In this document: positions 15,701 to 30,700 of the stretch, piece after piece
Numbering within the stretch: the first letter of the stretch is position 1
Layout: each line of letters starts with the position of its first letter
From: Dicaeum eximium
Lineage: Eukaryota; Chordata; Aves; Passeriformes; Dicaeidae
Length of the DNA stretch: 64,000 nt
Direction: 5' to 3'
Assembly: GCA_013396995.1 (NCBI GenBank)
Contig: VWZP01005528.1
Span: 248,001-312,000, forward strand
Translations under genes and position numbers: made by a program
Notes under the pieces: model-generated
The model's input: only the letters and a program-made list of their open reading frames with translations
The model's database searches: none
What the model was told of the DNA's origin: nothing

Positions 15701-18700
15701 TATGTACTGACCCTCTTCCAGTCTTTATTTTAAGAAAGCAGACACTTAAAATTAATCCTTGTTTTTTCAGTCAGCTTCATTGGCATTCATGCACTTGATA
15801 AAAGTCCTATTAATGAGTTTCAGATCAAAATTCAATTTGCTCTAACTATGATGGGCTTGTTTTTAATTTTTAGACATCACGGGATCTGGCATGTTTCCTT
15901 CAGTTTGAGAATGTGAACGTGTATTATGGTTATCAACACAAAGTGAAATATAAGGCACCTACAGATCACTGCTTTGTCTTAAAGGTAATGTACAAAAAAA
16001 TAAGTTCTGCAAATGTCACAGTTTCTTTTATATGCAAACATGATTAAGTTTGAATCTCCAAGGATTCTGATAAGATAGAGTAACTCCTGCAAAATCATGT
16101 GTCATTTCTTCTTTGCTTCATTGTTATCAGCAACATACATTTAGAAACTTAATTTTATTACCGATAGTCCTGTGATATATGTCTACACTGCATCCTAAAG
16201 TTTTCTTCAAAACAGGATTGGGCAGATGACACCCAGGGCAGATGTATGATGAGAAGTCTGGCAGTCTCTAATTTTGATGTTATGAGCACTATGGATTATA
16301 CAAAAGCACGTCTACTTTTTTTTGTGGTGTAGTCATACCTGTTGAGGGGTTTGTTGAACTGAGATGCAAAATTTTGCAGGAGCAGGCATCTCATTTGTCA
16401 TATTTTATTACACTGCTGTTTCTGGCAGGAAGGCAGCTCATCCACTCATGAAAATCAATGCTTGTTCTTGAATAAGTATCTCATTGCTGCCTCTCCAGGT
16501 AATAGCACTGCAAATAGGCTGGGAATTCTTCATTTCTTTCAGGAAAGGAAAAGAAGCCCATGTTTTTCACCTAGTTCAGACAGCAGAAATGAAGCTTTGG
16601 GGTTGCAGTAATTCGGCCTTGCTTGCTCTCTGTCATATCACTGTGTGCAGGACAGAAGATAATCTTGTTGCTACTTTTCTTTCATAGGCGCTCAGTGCAA
16701 ACAAAGTATTAGAAAACACAGTATCTTGCCATCTCAGAAAAAAGTACAGGAAACATTCACATCAGAAGTCACTTACAGTACCACATTTCTGTAGTTGCAC
16801 ACTTAAAGCACTTTTTTATTCAGTTCCAATATGTCTGCTAACCTAATTTATGTATGGCCAAGCAGAAGTGGCTTATAGACACAGATTTATTTTCTGAAAC
16901 AGATGTATCTAATTAACACAGATGAACAGTTTTAATACTATAGTTCTCCACACAACACTCTACAAGAAAAATAGGTGAGCTTTCAGAAGTTAACAGGTAA
17001 GCATTGCTTCTAAAAAGTACAACCTCTAATGAAAAAAAAGGAAAAGGAGCTGATGTAAAAAATAAGGGGAAATTGATTTTCTAAACAGATGACTGGTCTA
17101 AGAACTATCTGACTAATTTAATAACAGTTATTTGCATTCTGTTCAGATGAAAATAAAAGCATGATTTTTGAGTGTATTTAGCAATGTGTTTAACTGTTCA
17201 CAATAGTTAGGTAAACTTTCTGGGCTTACTGACATCTTTTCTGAAAAGAGGTATGCTATTTACACTAGCAAAAAGTCACACCTCAACTGAAATTCTTGCT
17301 TTATTTCATGAGTCATGTTAGTGCTGTACCTTCAATGTGAAATTGGAAGAAAAAGATCAAAAGCTTACACGGGAGACCTTCATATGTAATAGGTTTATAA
17401 GTGTATGAAACCTACTTAGCAAATCATGTTTGCTCAGATGCTTCTAAAATTTATGTGCAGTACACTAGAAAAAACATTGTATCAATAGTTATTTCTGAAC
17501 TATGTAACTTAGTGATGAATAGATTATGTCATAGTGCTTGTTTTTCATTTTAAATACTACAGATCATCATTTGGTAGATTCTTTACCCACTCAGTTTCAG
17601 ATGGCTTTTTTAAATGGCTGACTTGCAATGGCTGGAGTTGGTCAGGAAGTACAGGCAAATACTGATACCTTCATATCTTCTGTTGTTTCAGAAGTGAAAG
17701 TCTCCTACTTAGGTTGGCTTTTTGAGAGTGGTGGAGTGGAGAGTTTAATATTTATTATGATTTCTGTACACTAATTTGAATTCTATATATAAATAGAGTA
17801 TTAATTCTACTTTTTAAAGCTATGCTGCTGAAATGAGTTCTCTCATCCTTGTCTTACCTTTGGAGGTTGGAGCTGAGGATGTAATACATCTTGAGATCTG
17901 TAGTCTGAGGGAAAGAGCAAAGTTAAATGTCAGTCTGTCTGATTGGACCCTTGGTGACATAAAAATAACACTGAGCCATTTATCACACTTAGTCACATTT
18001 TTGCCCTGTGTGGTTTGATCTGTAAGTCTCCCAGAAGAAAATATCTCTCTTGCTGGGAGACACTTTTCCTGACGTGTCGAAGGAAAACAAACCATCATTC
18101 TTGAGATATTTCTCATCCTACCACATTTTGAGAATGAAGTCCTCCAGGAGAAATGACAGTACTCTCTCAGACAGGTGCAGTGAGCAAAAGGCAGTGGATT
18201 TAATGGGTAAACATTTGTTCTTATTACACAGGAAGCCTAGTAATTTTGAAGGAATTTGGATGCCCAGTTCAGTCCAAGCCAGTTGGAAATTTCTCCACAG
18301 CCAGGGCTTTGCTGTGTCTGCACAGCTCTTCCATTCCTATGTGTGCCTTGCCACAGAGGGCAGGATCTGTCTTACAACAAATGGGGGAAGGTAATTGAAA
18401 GAGTAGCAGCCATAGCCCATGCTAGCTTTTCACTGAGGTGGCTGTAAAGCAAAGGAAATCTTTTGGGAAAATGGTTAGTCTGGAAGCCCTTATTAGCTCC
18501 AGCAAGCTGTAATGCCGCTTGGAAAGTTTTTGAATAGCATGCCACTACATTTTTTAGAGGATTGTTTCTTTTCCTTAGAGGAGGACCCCGTTAGGAACTG
18601 CTATGTCAAAACAGTGAGCAGTCATCAGCCAAGTTACTTGCTGTGCTGTGTTTCAAACATAACAACAGAACCTGCCCAGCTCAGAGGCAAGAGACCAGCT

Positions 18701-21700
18701 TATACTTCATAGTACGGGAGAAATGCAAGGGTGTAGCAGCTTCAGCAGTACCTTGCTTCTGTGCTAGGTCGAAAATCCTGCTGAATTCAGAACTGAGAAC
18801 TGAGTTGAAAAAATACCATAATAATTTCTCAGTGATTAAGCTATTGGCATCTTTACTTCAAGAACAGGGACATGCCCTTTGTTCATTCAAATGGCAGCAG
18901 ATGGCCAGTAAGGTAGGCTGGTTTGGAGTTGAATAAGGCCTAATACTTGAAGGAAGTGTTCTTCCTTTTCCTCCAGTCCCCAGTTGTATGATGAGCCTTC
19001 TAAACAAATAATATATGTGTATTTGTAGCATTTGTTCCTGCCTTGAAGGTCTTGTCCCACATTAGCAGGGAGAAAAGAGAAAACATTTCCTTTTGCCCTC
19101 CCCCAGTCTTGATCATCTTTATGGTGTGCCTTTATGGAGGGAAGAGCACTCAGTAAAAATTTTAGGAATGAGCAGAGCATTCCTGCTATTTTTACATCTA
19201 TGTTCCAGGCATTGCCAAGAATGGAAAGAGAATGTAAACACTATAACTAATGTTAACCACAGTCCTGCTGACCTGGTTTTAGCCAGTACAAGGAGATTTT
19301 TCAGGTTGTCTGACACAGCCCTGAATAATATGGGTGTTGCCTCAAAGTCTTCATGACATTTCTTCGAACGTTGCTTCACTTTGATCTCTCTAAATGGGAT
19401 GTGGGCTTTTTCTCCAGTTTCTTCTCCTCAGCTACAGTCAGGTATGGGGCTTGCAGAGACAGTGAGCTTTTAGTTGTAGTGCCTGTCCCAGCTAACAGAC
19501 ATCCAGTCACCAGGAGCTGGCAGCTCCCTCTGTCCTGTTTCTTATATAATCTAGGTGTTTCATTTCAGCTTCAGCAATCATACCTGGGTTATGTAGCTAA
19601 TGCTGGCTTGGGTGCTGGTATTAGTGTAGCAACAAGATCCTGCACATCATGGGCAGGTTGCTTTCATACTTAGCCTGAAGTTGTGGTGGGTTTTGCAGCC
19701 TGAGATGTTGGAGCTGCACCAAAACTAGCTCAAATGTAAGTATCCTTGTCTGCAGATGCATGCTGTAGGATATTCCTCTTACAGCTAGAGAAGCATGATG
19801 TATTGGGAGTGCTCTTTGTGTATCATTTGTTCCCATTATGTCAGCACCCCACTGTATATACTATAACTCAAGACAAAAATGGGATGTGCTTTGCTTGTTT
19901 GTTAATAATCAAGGCACTGAGGAGATAATGGGCAGAAGGGTGGGATGCCAGAAGCAATTAAACATCACAGTGTTTACTGGCAAAAGAGGGAGCATTTCGC
20001 TGAGCTTATTCAGAAGTTTCCTTTCAGGATGATTCAGGAGACAACTGCAATAACAGAACAAAGCAGCTACTTCCTCATATCAGGCAGCAGAAAGCCCAGC
20101 TGTGACCAACCAGAAGGAGCACAGCTGGCTGATTGGTGGTGAGAGCAGGGTCACCTCTGGCTGTGCCTGTGCAGCAGACCAGGGCCGATGTGGCTGGGTC
20201 CTGAGGAGAGGACTGCAGCCTGGCACAGAGCCTGAAATGGAGTTGGCTTTCAGGAATCCTCAGGCTTTGGGGCAACTAAAAACTTGAAGAGCTGTGGTTT
20301 ATTTCCCAGTGGCCCTTTGGTCTGTGCTGAGCTTTAACCTTCTTCAATGCACTTGTTCTATACCACTGCTATACAAACCTTCCTCCCTCAAAAGAAGTCC
20401 CACATTTCGAAACCCAGAAGCAGCACAAGGAACTCTCAGAATATTAAAAGCAGAGCCTCTGAGTATAAGAAATGTTTTTTGGACATCGGCTCCTGTAAAT
20501 ATGCAGATTCTTCCTATTTTGTACTCGGCCTAAGTCTAATGCTTTCATGAATTTAAGGATTCCGCCCTTCTCTTTGACATCAGATAAAATGAGTCTTTTC
20601 CTAATAGAGATCTCCATATGCAGAGAAGAGGAAAGGAAAAGAAAGGAAAGGTCAGCCAAGTTTGAAAAAAGACCCTCACTCAAACCTGCATCTCTCAAGT
20701 TCAGATTTGTCACTCTGTTCCCAGCAGAGTAGGCAGGAGAGGGTCACAGCACAGCTCTCCATGCCACCCTGCACAGAGTGCTGGCCACTTCTGGGAGAGC
20801 AATGGTGAGGAGCAAAATTCTCTCCCCACCAAAAATATATTCACACACTGCATACAGCAAGTAGGAATGGTTTGGTTCCTCAGAGCCACCTTTGCATTTA
20901 CAAATGTGTGGTTTCATATCTAGATTCCCTGCAAATTTTCTCATTCGCCATCTCATGTTATATGGGAAATGCTGTAAAAGTAAATGAGACCTTTAATGAT
21001 TTATTTCATATTCTGAAACTGAAAGCCCACAAAAATAAGGTATTTCACCAGGAAGGAAGGGATCTGTCCATCATGCTAGCAACAACATCTATTGCACAGA
21101 GCAGAAATTGTGAACATAATGTTTGTTTTGTGGATTGTCTCTGTGTGTGCATGCACACACATGCTCGTCCAGGAGCTGATTTTGTCACACCATGTTGAAA
21201 AATCTTTCAAAGCAGACAAATAGCAAGGTAATCTATATGCAAATTTACTGGTTTAGTCAGTCTGATGTGCCTGAGACAAAGAGTGGATTTAATTATAGTT
21301 TATTGGTGCTGGTTATGCTTGAGTAATCTGGAGGTAATGGTGCATAATGCTGAATTAATCTAGGATGAAAAAATTGGTTTCCTGGGGATAAACTGAGACA
21401 AAGGCAAATCATCCTTTATTTCTACAGCTGGGTACATTTTCCTGTGCAGTCAAAACAGTTAAGTTTTCCTGGCATCATTTGGCACCATTATTTTAAATAA
21501 TTTTTTTTCTTATGATCCAAAGAATTTGGAAGTAAATTTTCAAAAATTATAGCTTGTTTGCAATAGCAGCATCATTCTAGGAGGTGATTTGGTATTTAGC
21601 TGCTTCTCTCCTGATTCCCTCCTCCCTCACACCCTGTGTGCTCCATGCAGGCTGAGTCATATACTTAATGCATTCAACACAAGGACAGTTAAAAAGGTAG

Positions 21701-24700
21701 AAGATGAGAATTAGCAGTGTTTGAGATAGAAAACACTATGAATAACAACTGTGTAGAACAAATGGCTAGTGCAGGAAAGAAAGATAGAAAGCAGGAGATT
21801 TTTTTTATATTAAAGATTTGGAAATTGTGTTAGTATGAGTGCATCAGATAAGTGTTACAGAGTAAATTCATTGCTATATTAACTGAGAAGGCAAAAGTAG
21901 AAATACTTTTTATTGCAGAACACTTTCAGGTACATGGGATTATAGTCATGTACATGCACAGTTTTGCTATATTAATGTATAAACAGCAGAGAGAATAAGG
22001 ACAGAGAATGGACAGGGAGAAATTGAATATGATAGCTTTGGAAAATACTACTTTCTGCATAAAGCAGACCTCTTTGGTTACAGTGGTTATTATATATGTT
22101 TTTAATGACCTAAAAATTTTGCCCTAGGTCATTAGAGAAATGTGGGTCAAAAGAATAATTTCCTTATAATAGGGCAATTACTCTTTTATGCATAGAGTTC
22201 ACACATCTTCAAAAGATCAGTTAAGTATGATCATCTTCATGCAAGGAGTGCATAGCATCTGAATTTGATCATGATGAATAGTAGATTGCAAATCTGAACC
22301 ATTTCAGTGTGACTTTTGAAAGGTACTGACTATTAATTCTACTTTCAGCCATGGGAGCCAGAGGAGTCTCAGCTTTTCAGAGAAGCTAGTTCAACACAGC
22401 ACAAGTTCATTGCTAGTTGTTAAGGTATCCAAAAGCATTGAGCATTTTGTGAAAATTCGGCCCAAAGCCAAAGCTTGTGATCCAAAATTAGTCACTCTTT
22501 ATGCTTCTGGCTATTGTTTCTGCCTCAGAGACTGAGCAATGATCCATATATTTTGGGGCAAGGAATGCAATGAGATGCCTGAATAACTTCAGTTTACTTT
22601 TCATCTTCAGTGTTGGAGGAAGGCAACGCAAAAGAACATTTTATTGGGATAATCTCCAATTTCATGCACACATGGCCTTCAGTCATTTGTTTTGGCAGAC
22701 ACCATAGAAACCACATCATTCAGTTCCCATTTTTTTAGGTTTTCAGTGTGTTTTATCTTTTTTTCCTTAGGCAAAGAGTTTACTTTATATCTGAAAATGT
22801 TATCTGTGGACAAATATTTTTTTAAGCCTCTCCAGAAAACAAACTCTTTATATTCAAGTGCTTCTGCTTTTTTATCTCTGGACAGTTGATACTTACAGAG
22901 GAGCCAGTTGGACAGGGGAGAATACTGGGTTCTGTTCCAAGCCTTTTCAGTGCTTTTCTGGGTGAAACATGGTACATCCTTTTGCAGCCTGATGTTTGAC
23001 ATGCTCAGATCTAATACCTGCAAAATCAGGCTCAATGATGTGACTAATTCATCATTATTAAGAATTTTGACATCGATAGATGAAAGTTCATTGCAGTCCA
23101 TATTATTTCAAAGCACTATTCAATTTTTTTAATGTGAGAAAAATTCTGGACAACCTCTCTATTTGCATATTTCCACTCTTCCTTTAAACTATGACTTCTT
23201 GACTTGTTACTGTTTAAGTAGTTTGTCTTTCATAATTCATTTTGGTGCTGCATATTTCAGAGGCAAAGTTGCTAAACCTTTCCAGAGAAGATGTTTTCAC
23301 TTTGCTGTCAGATGATTTTAATGATCTTTTCAGGACATGGAATGCACCCTGTAGCAAAATAATTTATCTGTCCATGTGTGAGGTGTAGCATACTGAGGTT
23401 AGTGTTATTTTGCCTTAAAGTGCAGTATTTCTCACATGGCTGTCATGATTGATATTGTTGACCTCTGCTAGTCTCTCAGAGAAGTTATTACAGAGACTCT
23501 GAATCTAATTTAGTAAAACCAGACTTGTGTAATGACTACAGCTGCTTAAGTCTGTGTGCTACTAAACACTCTCCTGAGACACTGGGGCTGTGAAAGGAGG
23601 AAATTGGTCCACACGGAATCAGAATCGTTTAGGGATCTTCATACCAAGTCAGCACGTCCAGGCACTTCCAGCTGTCTAGGTTCTTCTTCAAATTGCTTAT
23701 TCTGAGTCACCATTTTTATGCACTGTGTAGTAGATTTTGTGTGAAGTTTTAAGTGGAAAGTTGAGCATGTAAGTGTCAGCATCGAGAGCTGAGACTTCTG
23801 CCATTTGTACTACTGAAGCAATTCCACTGTGATACAGTTCCTCCAAGTGAGCAAGTGGTGGGGTGGGGTGGGCTGTGACAATTCTTGGCTGAAACATTTT
23901 ACCTTCCTACATCCTAAAAACGACAGGAAGACAAATGTCTCCATCTGAGCCAGTTACTAATAATCTTGTGTGGGTATAAACCTTCAAGGCTTGGTGCTGC
24001 TGGTGTTTGTTCCTGTGGTCTGGCCTTGCAGACAGCTGCTGTAGGCAGCCTCTGTGCTGGCAGCCTGGAACAGTCCTCCTTAGACCTGATCCAAAGCTCT
24101 TGTGAGGTGAGGGAGATATTTCCTGTTGACCTCTGTGGGCTGTGGATACAGTAATGAGTTAAGCTTTATGTGTCATTCATAAAGTTACATGTAAAAAGCA
24201 CCAGTGCTGCTGCTGCTTCTTGGAAAAGGATAGACAGTACAGTTCTCAGCTGTAACAAAGAGATTATACAGGGTGCCTGCATGGCTCTGGGGTGTCTGAC
24301 CTTCCTTCTCAGAGCTGGGGGTTCAACAGCCTGCTAGTTTGGTCCCTAATTGACAGCACATATTTGTGACTGTGCACTTAATCATGGTTGCTGATTGGAG
24401 TAATTTAATCAAGGAACTGATTGGGGCAATTTGGAATAGGTCCCACTGGTGAATATCAGTAGTTAAGATGGATTGCCTAGTGGAGACAATAGCCAGCAAA
24501 ATATAGGGTAAAGGGTAGCCAGAAAGTGACTCACATGTTACCCAGCAAGGGACAGTGTCACCTTGTTCACTGACAATTCCCCCTCAACTTCTCAGGATTG
24601 GGAGACCCCCCACAGTCTGAAAATATTCAGAGACAGGGTAAGGAGGGAGGTGAGGAAATTTGCTGATGATACTACGTTATTCAGATCATCGAGGAAAGGG

Positions 24701-27700
24701 CAGACTGAGGAATTCTGGAAGGCCACTGTGAGGCTGAGATTCAGTGCTCAGTAGTTGTCAGATATATAAATCAAGCATTAGGAATGATTAGGAAAGACAT
24801 AGATGATAAAACAACAAATGTTGCCTTACCATGGCACGAGTTCATGGTTTCTGTTCACCTCTGCAGTTCTGGTCCTCTCATGTCAAAGAGAATATATAAT
24901 AAACTTGGCAAAGTATCAAGCAGGAGCAACAAGGATAAGCAAAGGTATGGAATTACTTTGACTTGAAGAATGACTGAAGAGACTAGAAGCCCATAGGCTA
25001 AAAAGTAGAGGCAGCTTGCCACGAGTATGATGCAGATCTCTAGGCTCAGGAGTGGCATGGAAAGGTGTGGCTAGGGGTCAGGCATTCAGCGGCTCTTCCA
25101 AAAGACTATTACACAAAGCTGGTGGCAGTCAGGTTCAGAGAAGGAGGTGGTTCTTCATAGCATGTGTGACAGACTTGCAAAAGTTGTCGCTAAAAGCTGT
25201 TGAGGATGCCAGAACTCTTTTTGTGCTCAATAAAAACTGAAGAAATACCTATTTATGGAGAAACCCCGTGAGTCTCAGAAAATCGCCGAAAATCATTGTA
25301 GGCAGAGAGCGTACAGAGGAGGAAGTATCATATATGCTTTTCTTGTACTTCCTCTTCCCCCATTTCTGGCCATCTCCCAGATACTGGGTTCAGGGACACA
25401 GTACAGATGTTTTTGTGAAACTGATATTTCCATAGAGTGCCCCAGAGGAGAGGTCTGCAGCAGCCTCTCTTGAGCACCCCGTGTATGGGCAGCATCATTA
25501 CCTAGCTTGCTCTGTGCCTTGACCTCCTCTGCCTTGTTAAGCAGTGTGGACATTCTTCCAGATGTTTACATGACCCATTTGTTAAATTATGGAAGTCTTC
25601 TATTTTTGTTTGTAATAAAACCACACACTGGTAGGTGTGGTGTTTGAAAATGGGGCGGGGGGGGGGAATATGCAGATGCAGTGGACTTCTTGCCATGAAA
25701 AAAAAGGGGAAGGAAAAGCTCCCTTTTTTCCTTTTTGAAAGGTTTGGGTGCCATCTGCTGGGTTCAGTAGGACCTTACACACTGGAGCAAAATTGCTAGT
25801 TGCTGATTGAAATGTGCCTGAAGAACTGAATTTACCAAGGGTTGCAGTGTCTTTGTTTGCACCTCCTGGTTCTTTTGTCTCCATTGGTGATAATGCAACC
25901 CAGGTATATGGGATGTACTCTGTCACACAAAAAAGTGCCTGCTTACAGTTCCCTTTTAAAAGTACCATTCAGGCTGAATTCTCTGCTGATTTTCACTGTG
26001 TTTGGTCACATAATGGAGAATCAGTGGAAGGAAATAAGGATTTTTGGGCATTGTGTCCTAGCCACGTCTTCTGCTAGCACAGCCCAGTCTGAGGAGCATC
26101 CAGGCTCTCTGAGGCTGTGGGAGACAAGGACAGGCAGAAGCTGGGAGCTGGAGCAGGCTGTTTGTCCAGGGGCCTGGTTACTGCCTCAGTTTGGTACGTG
26201 GCAGAGGTGTATAAAAACAAGACACAGCCCTGTACACTGAGCTGTGTGAAGGGGTGATGTGTGAGTGTACCAGGTGGGTGAGGGTCCATGAGGTGGGCAT
26301 GGCCCCTGCTCTGCAGTTAAGGCACGTAGTGACAGTGAGCTGGCACCTCTGGGCTTGCACTGTGAGCTGTCCCTCGCTCTCAACCTGGGAGTGCCCCAGA
26401 GCAAGGTCATGGAGTAAGGGAGCCACGGGAACTTCCAGAGGTGGGAGCAGACTCAGCGTATTCATTGTCCAGGGGAGATGGCCAGCTGTGTGTTTGCAGA
26501 AAGACTGTGACCTGTGTGAACTTGTAACACGGTCACCCACAGCCTTGGGATGCATCTGTCACTGCATCTTACTCTTAAGGGTAATATCCCTTTGTTTTTT
26601 TCTTTCTCACAGTTATCTCCATGGTATGTTCCCTCTCACTCCATGATTTGATGATTCAGGGCTTTGGCAGCAATAGTGGCTTGTGCAGTCCCATCCTCTC
26701 ATCCATCCCTTTGCTACTCATTGTCTCCCCAAACCACAATGTCCCTTATTCCCTCGCTCTGTGTGAGGTCATGCTGTGAACTTCTGGGTTTAAAAACATA
26801 AACCAAAACTACACCATGATGAAATGTGTTATATTTAACCCAGACCGGTTCCGATTTCTTGTTTTGTTGGTTTTTTTTAAATCAGAATGTGACCTCCTGA
26901 GCAGTTGGGTCAGCACAAGCAAGGGAAGCCTGGTGTCTACAGTGCTGAGCAGGGAGCAAGGGACACGTGGCTGAGGAACAAGTCTGCTGTATTGGGCTCT
27001 GCTTTTGAACCCTTGAGTCACCCAGCTGTGGGCAGGTTTGGTGTCTGCAGCAGGACGTCCCAGCCACCAGCAGATATTTGTGAGGAGGTGACACCTACAT
27101 GAGCCAGAGGCTGGCAGTGCTCTGTGCTGGGGGGGGCTTGCTGAGTTCCCCATGTCCAGCATTGCTCTGCTTTGGGGGCTTAATGACACCTATAAACCCA
27201 GTACCCTTGCTAGGTGCAGGTGTGTTTGGAATTTTTAACTGCACAGGCTGAAAAGAGAGTGAATCCATGGAGCATATTTAGCTACTGTTTGTGCATTCAC
27301 AGTATTCCACTAACTGTGCACTTACAATTTTTAAGAATATAGATAGAAATAACACATAAATAAGGGATAATGAAGCATTTTTCCTTTGGGTCCATTTTTC
27401 CTTTGCAAATCAAGAGATGGCAGTATGTTATTCCATCCAGGTTACTAAGGACTTACATCCTTCTCTACTTCATCAGGGAAACCAAATTCCTTCAGAGTCT
27501 TAGAGAGAATGTTCAGTCCTAGGCAAGTAGGAAGTCTGGCATTTTGATGATCTTTGAGTTGCAAAGATATGTCAACACATACCCATACTACCTTGATCAG
27601 TAAAGTAAAAAGATCCTAAATTTTGTCCAAAATGAAAAAAAAAAGGTTTTAAATTTGTAGAGGTTTCTGGTACAAACAAATGAAAAAGAATACTTCTGAT

Positions 27701-30700
27701 GGTGCTGGATTTTGAATGATCCTCGATCTAGAACATATCAAATTTTTATATATAATTTTTGCAAAAAACAGCAAGAGTAAAGCAGAATAAAAAATATATA
27801 AGAAGAAAGCTAGAACTGAGCCCAAAGAAGAGCAGTCAGTTAGTAAAAATCTGTTTCAGCTGAGAGTTTATGCTTAAACAAATTTAACATAGTCTTTGAA
27901 AACTAATTATGTTCAGTGCTCAGTCTGGGTGCCTCACATATGACAAACCACAAAATGAGAAAGAGACTTCCTTCTAGTGTTTGTATATGGAGTGTTTGAC
28001 CTTGAACCAGAGCAACTGTAGATTTCATTGAACTCTAGATCACTGTTACATTTCTGGAACCCTTGAATTCACATTACAATGCATTTAAATTATTTCAAGC
28101 AAAAGCTGCCAGTGACAACTTGTGTATTGTTTATAATCACCATATATTTTATATTTTCTTATACTCTGTTTTTGCTGCCTTTTTCTTTTTCAAATAATCT
28201 TCCTGATATGTTTTCACAGGGTCATTTTGTGGTTCCTTCAGACTTTCATATAGTGATATAATTTCTGTGTTTGTCTTATTTTATAAATTAATATCTTTCA
28301 GCACCCCCAGATTCAAAAGGAGTCACAATATATCAAGTACTTGTGCTGTGATGATAAGGCAACCCTGCATCAGTGGGTAACAGGAATAAGAATTGCCAAG
28401 GTGAGATTAAAAGTAAATTTACTTTAACATATTTTCTGTAAAATTAGGTCTTCCTGAGGTTACTGACTGTCATCACCTCAACTGGAAATGCTGTGACAAA
28501 AATGGACATTCATGCTAATTTTACCACAGAAACAAAGATGAGAAGTGCATGATGAGGATGGATTTGCTGAATGTCCCTGTAACTTAGCTATCAGTATGTT
28601 TTTCTTATTAACTCAGGAGTGAGTTCAGTAGCTATAAAACTCATGTACTCACAAAACTTACTGCACAGTTAGCTGGCTCAGTAATAACATGCTGTAGCTA
28701 AAGTGTGCAAGCGCTGGTCAGTCCAGTTGTGACATTTTTCAGACAGTCCCCCCAAATTGTCTGCTTCACTCTGTTCAAAAAGGTCCTAATTTGCAGCCCA
28801 TCTTTCTTTGTACAAAACATTAAGGTAGATGGATTTGTACATAGCCTTGGTATTGGCTGTATTTTCCCATACAGACCTACTCCTCTTATCAGTTAGTTTG
28901 GGCTTTTTCCTGACAGTTCTGCTGCAGGGTGGCATATAACAACGGTGTGGGATGAACATAAAATTGTGTAATGTCTTACACTGACAGACCTGTTTGCTCT
29001 GGAGCCTGGGATTCAGTGTCTCAAGTCTCCAGTGTGAAAATGTAATACTTGGGAAAAGATACTGAGAACAGTTGGTTTTAAAGCCAGGTTTCAAGAAGTT
29101 TACAGATACTGAAATGAACATGAAATGTAAGAATTATATCAGTAGGACTGTGTTTGGTCATGGGGATTCATGTGTTATTGTGCTTTCCACCTGGTCCTAC
29201 ACAGAAAAGGGCACACTACTTCTAGAAAGACAATTTTTAACAAAACCAGGCAGGAAGAAACAAGGTCAGAAAAGTTGTCTAAGAGCAAAATGAATGCTTG
29301 GCCTATGTCAAGCCTATGTCAAGCTCATGTTATTGTTTTGATTCTTTTGCAGTATGGCAAGACACTCTATGACAATTACAAATGTGCAGTGAAGAAAGCT
29401 GGCTTGTCCTCTTGGTGGGCAAATCAGAAAGTGGTGGAGCCAGCTGCCCCTGCAGGATCCTCATCAGCAGGTACTGACACTGCCACAGCAGCTGAAGTCA
29501 CATTTATTGCCCCCTTCTGTTATCATCAGTGTTGCATGGAGTCTTTGTTCAGAAAACTATCCCATGGGTTCAGCAAGATGTCTTTTTATAGACAGGCCAG
29601 TGTAGCAGCAAAGCTCTCACTTTACAGTTAGAACTTGGAGAATACAAAGACAGTTCACTGAAGATCAGTTTAAATCTGCATAACTTGAAAGGCATTTTTC
29701 TGTTGGCATCTGAATCCTTTATCCTCCATCTACATTTTGCAGACTGATAGCCCATGTCTTGAAACTTTCTGTTTGCCCATCTCTACACTGGCTGTATTGG
29801 AGTTTTTCTTCCAGTTAGTAAAAGGGGTGAGTGGGATATTCTGAGATTGATCGTTATAGAAAGATTATTACAGGGTGAGCCACTCTCTGTCCTAGCCTTT
29901 CACTCATTTGCATGGTAACGATGTGGGTGTTAGGACACAAGAATAAGAAAGGATTGTGTTATTTTCTAATCTTACTTTTCCAGTAGCTTTATCATACTGT
30001 TGTAACTGATCTAATCATGATACCAGTACGACAGTGCATGATACCAGCTGTAACTTGCATGACTATTTTTAGTTTACATGCTTAAGATACCTTTATTAGG
30101 AAGGGCATGCTGGCCAATAGCCAGTGTCATAAGGCAGGCAAAGTCAAAATCACTGTTGTCAGTTAATATTCTGACTTATCATGTAGATAACTCAAATACC
30201 TTTCTAGGTCTTCACCTTTTTTGAGTACATGGGAGATATAGGGTGGTAGATAGAGGGTAGATAGGGGGTTCCTACTATTCCTTGGAGTCAAATCATGTTA
30301 ATAAAGACACGTCTGGCATGGGGAGACCCAAGTAACACACTGTTTTGAGATCAGGGAGGTTGCAGTGTTTATAAGTGTTTTACTTCTCATTATCCTGCTC
30401 TGATTTTGTCAGCAGTACAATCACTTTATATCTCTAAGTTGTGCCTGTTTTGCCCTTGATGGTATTTGGTGAGTGATCTCACCTGGTTCTTATCTGAACC
30501 CATGAATTGTTTGTTAAATTTCTCTCCTCTGTCCAACTGCAGAGAAGAGTGAGCGAGCAGCTTTGGTGGGTGCCTGGCATCCAGCCAGTGTCAACCCTTG
30601 ACAGGAGGAAGTTTACTTGAGTGAGGGTGGGTTTGACAGTCATGGAATGTTTGTGTTCAGGTGCTGACAGCAGCAGAGAGGTGGCTGGCCAGGGGGGCTC

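Larger units (their letters stand above)
12487..15873 (+). other. APBB1IP intron, 3.4 kb
   Basis: No gene recognised. Contains a 19-bp near-perfect duplication (14701-14738) and a degenerate ATCAT-type low-complexity tract (about 15103-15165). Confidence 0.7.
15985..28301 (+). other. APBB1IP intron, 12.3 kb
   Basis: The longest intron. It holds a decayed LINE (about 24590-25220), a 140-codon minus-strand ORF (22679-23101) with a nearby poly(A) signal, and a patch of higher GC (about 26040-27190) containing several overlapping ORFs of 120-132 codons that I cannot assign. No RNA gene seen. Confidence 0.7.

Noticed and set aside
29170..29631. 153-codon plus ORF as a single exon
   Set aside because: Only 29353-29470 matches RIAM; the rest is intron read-through on both sides.
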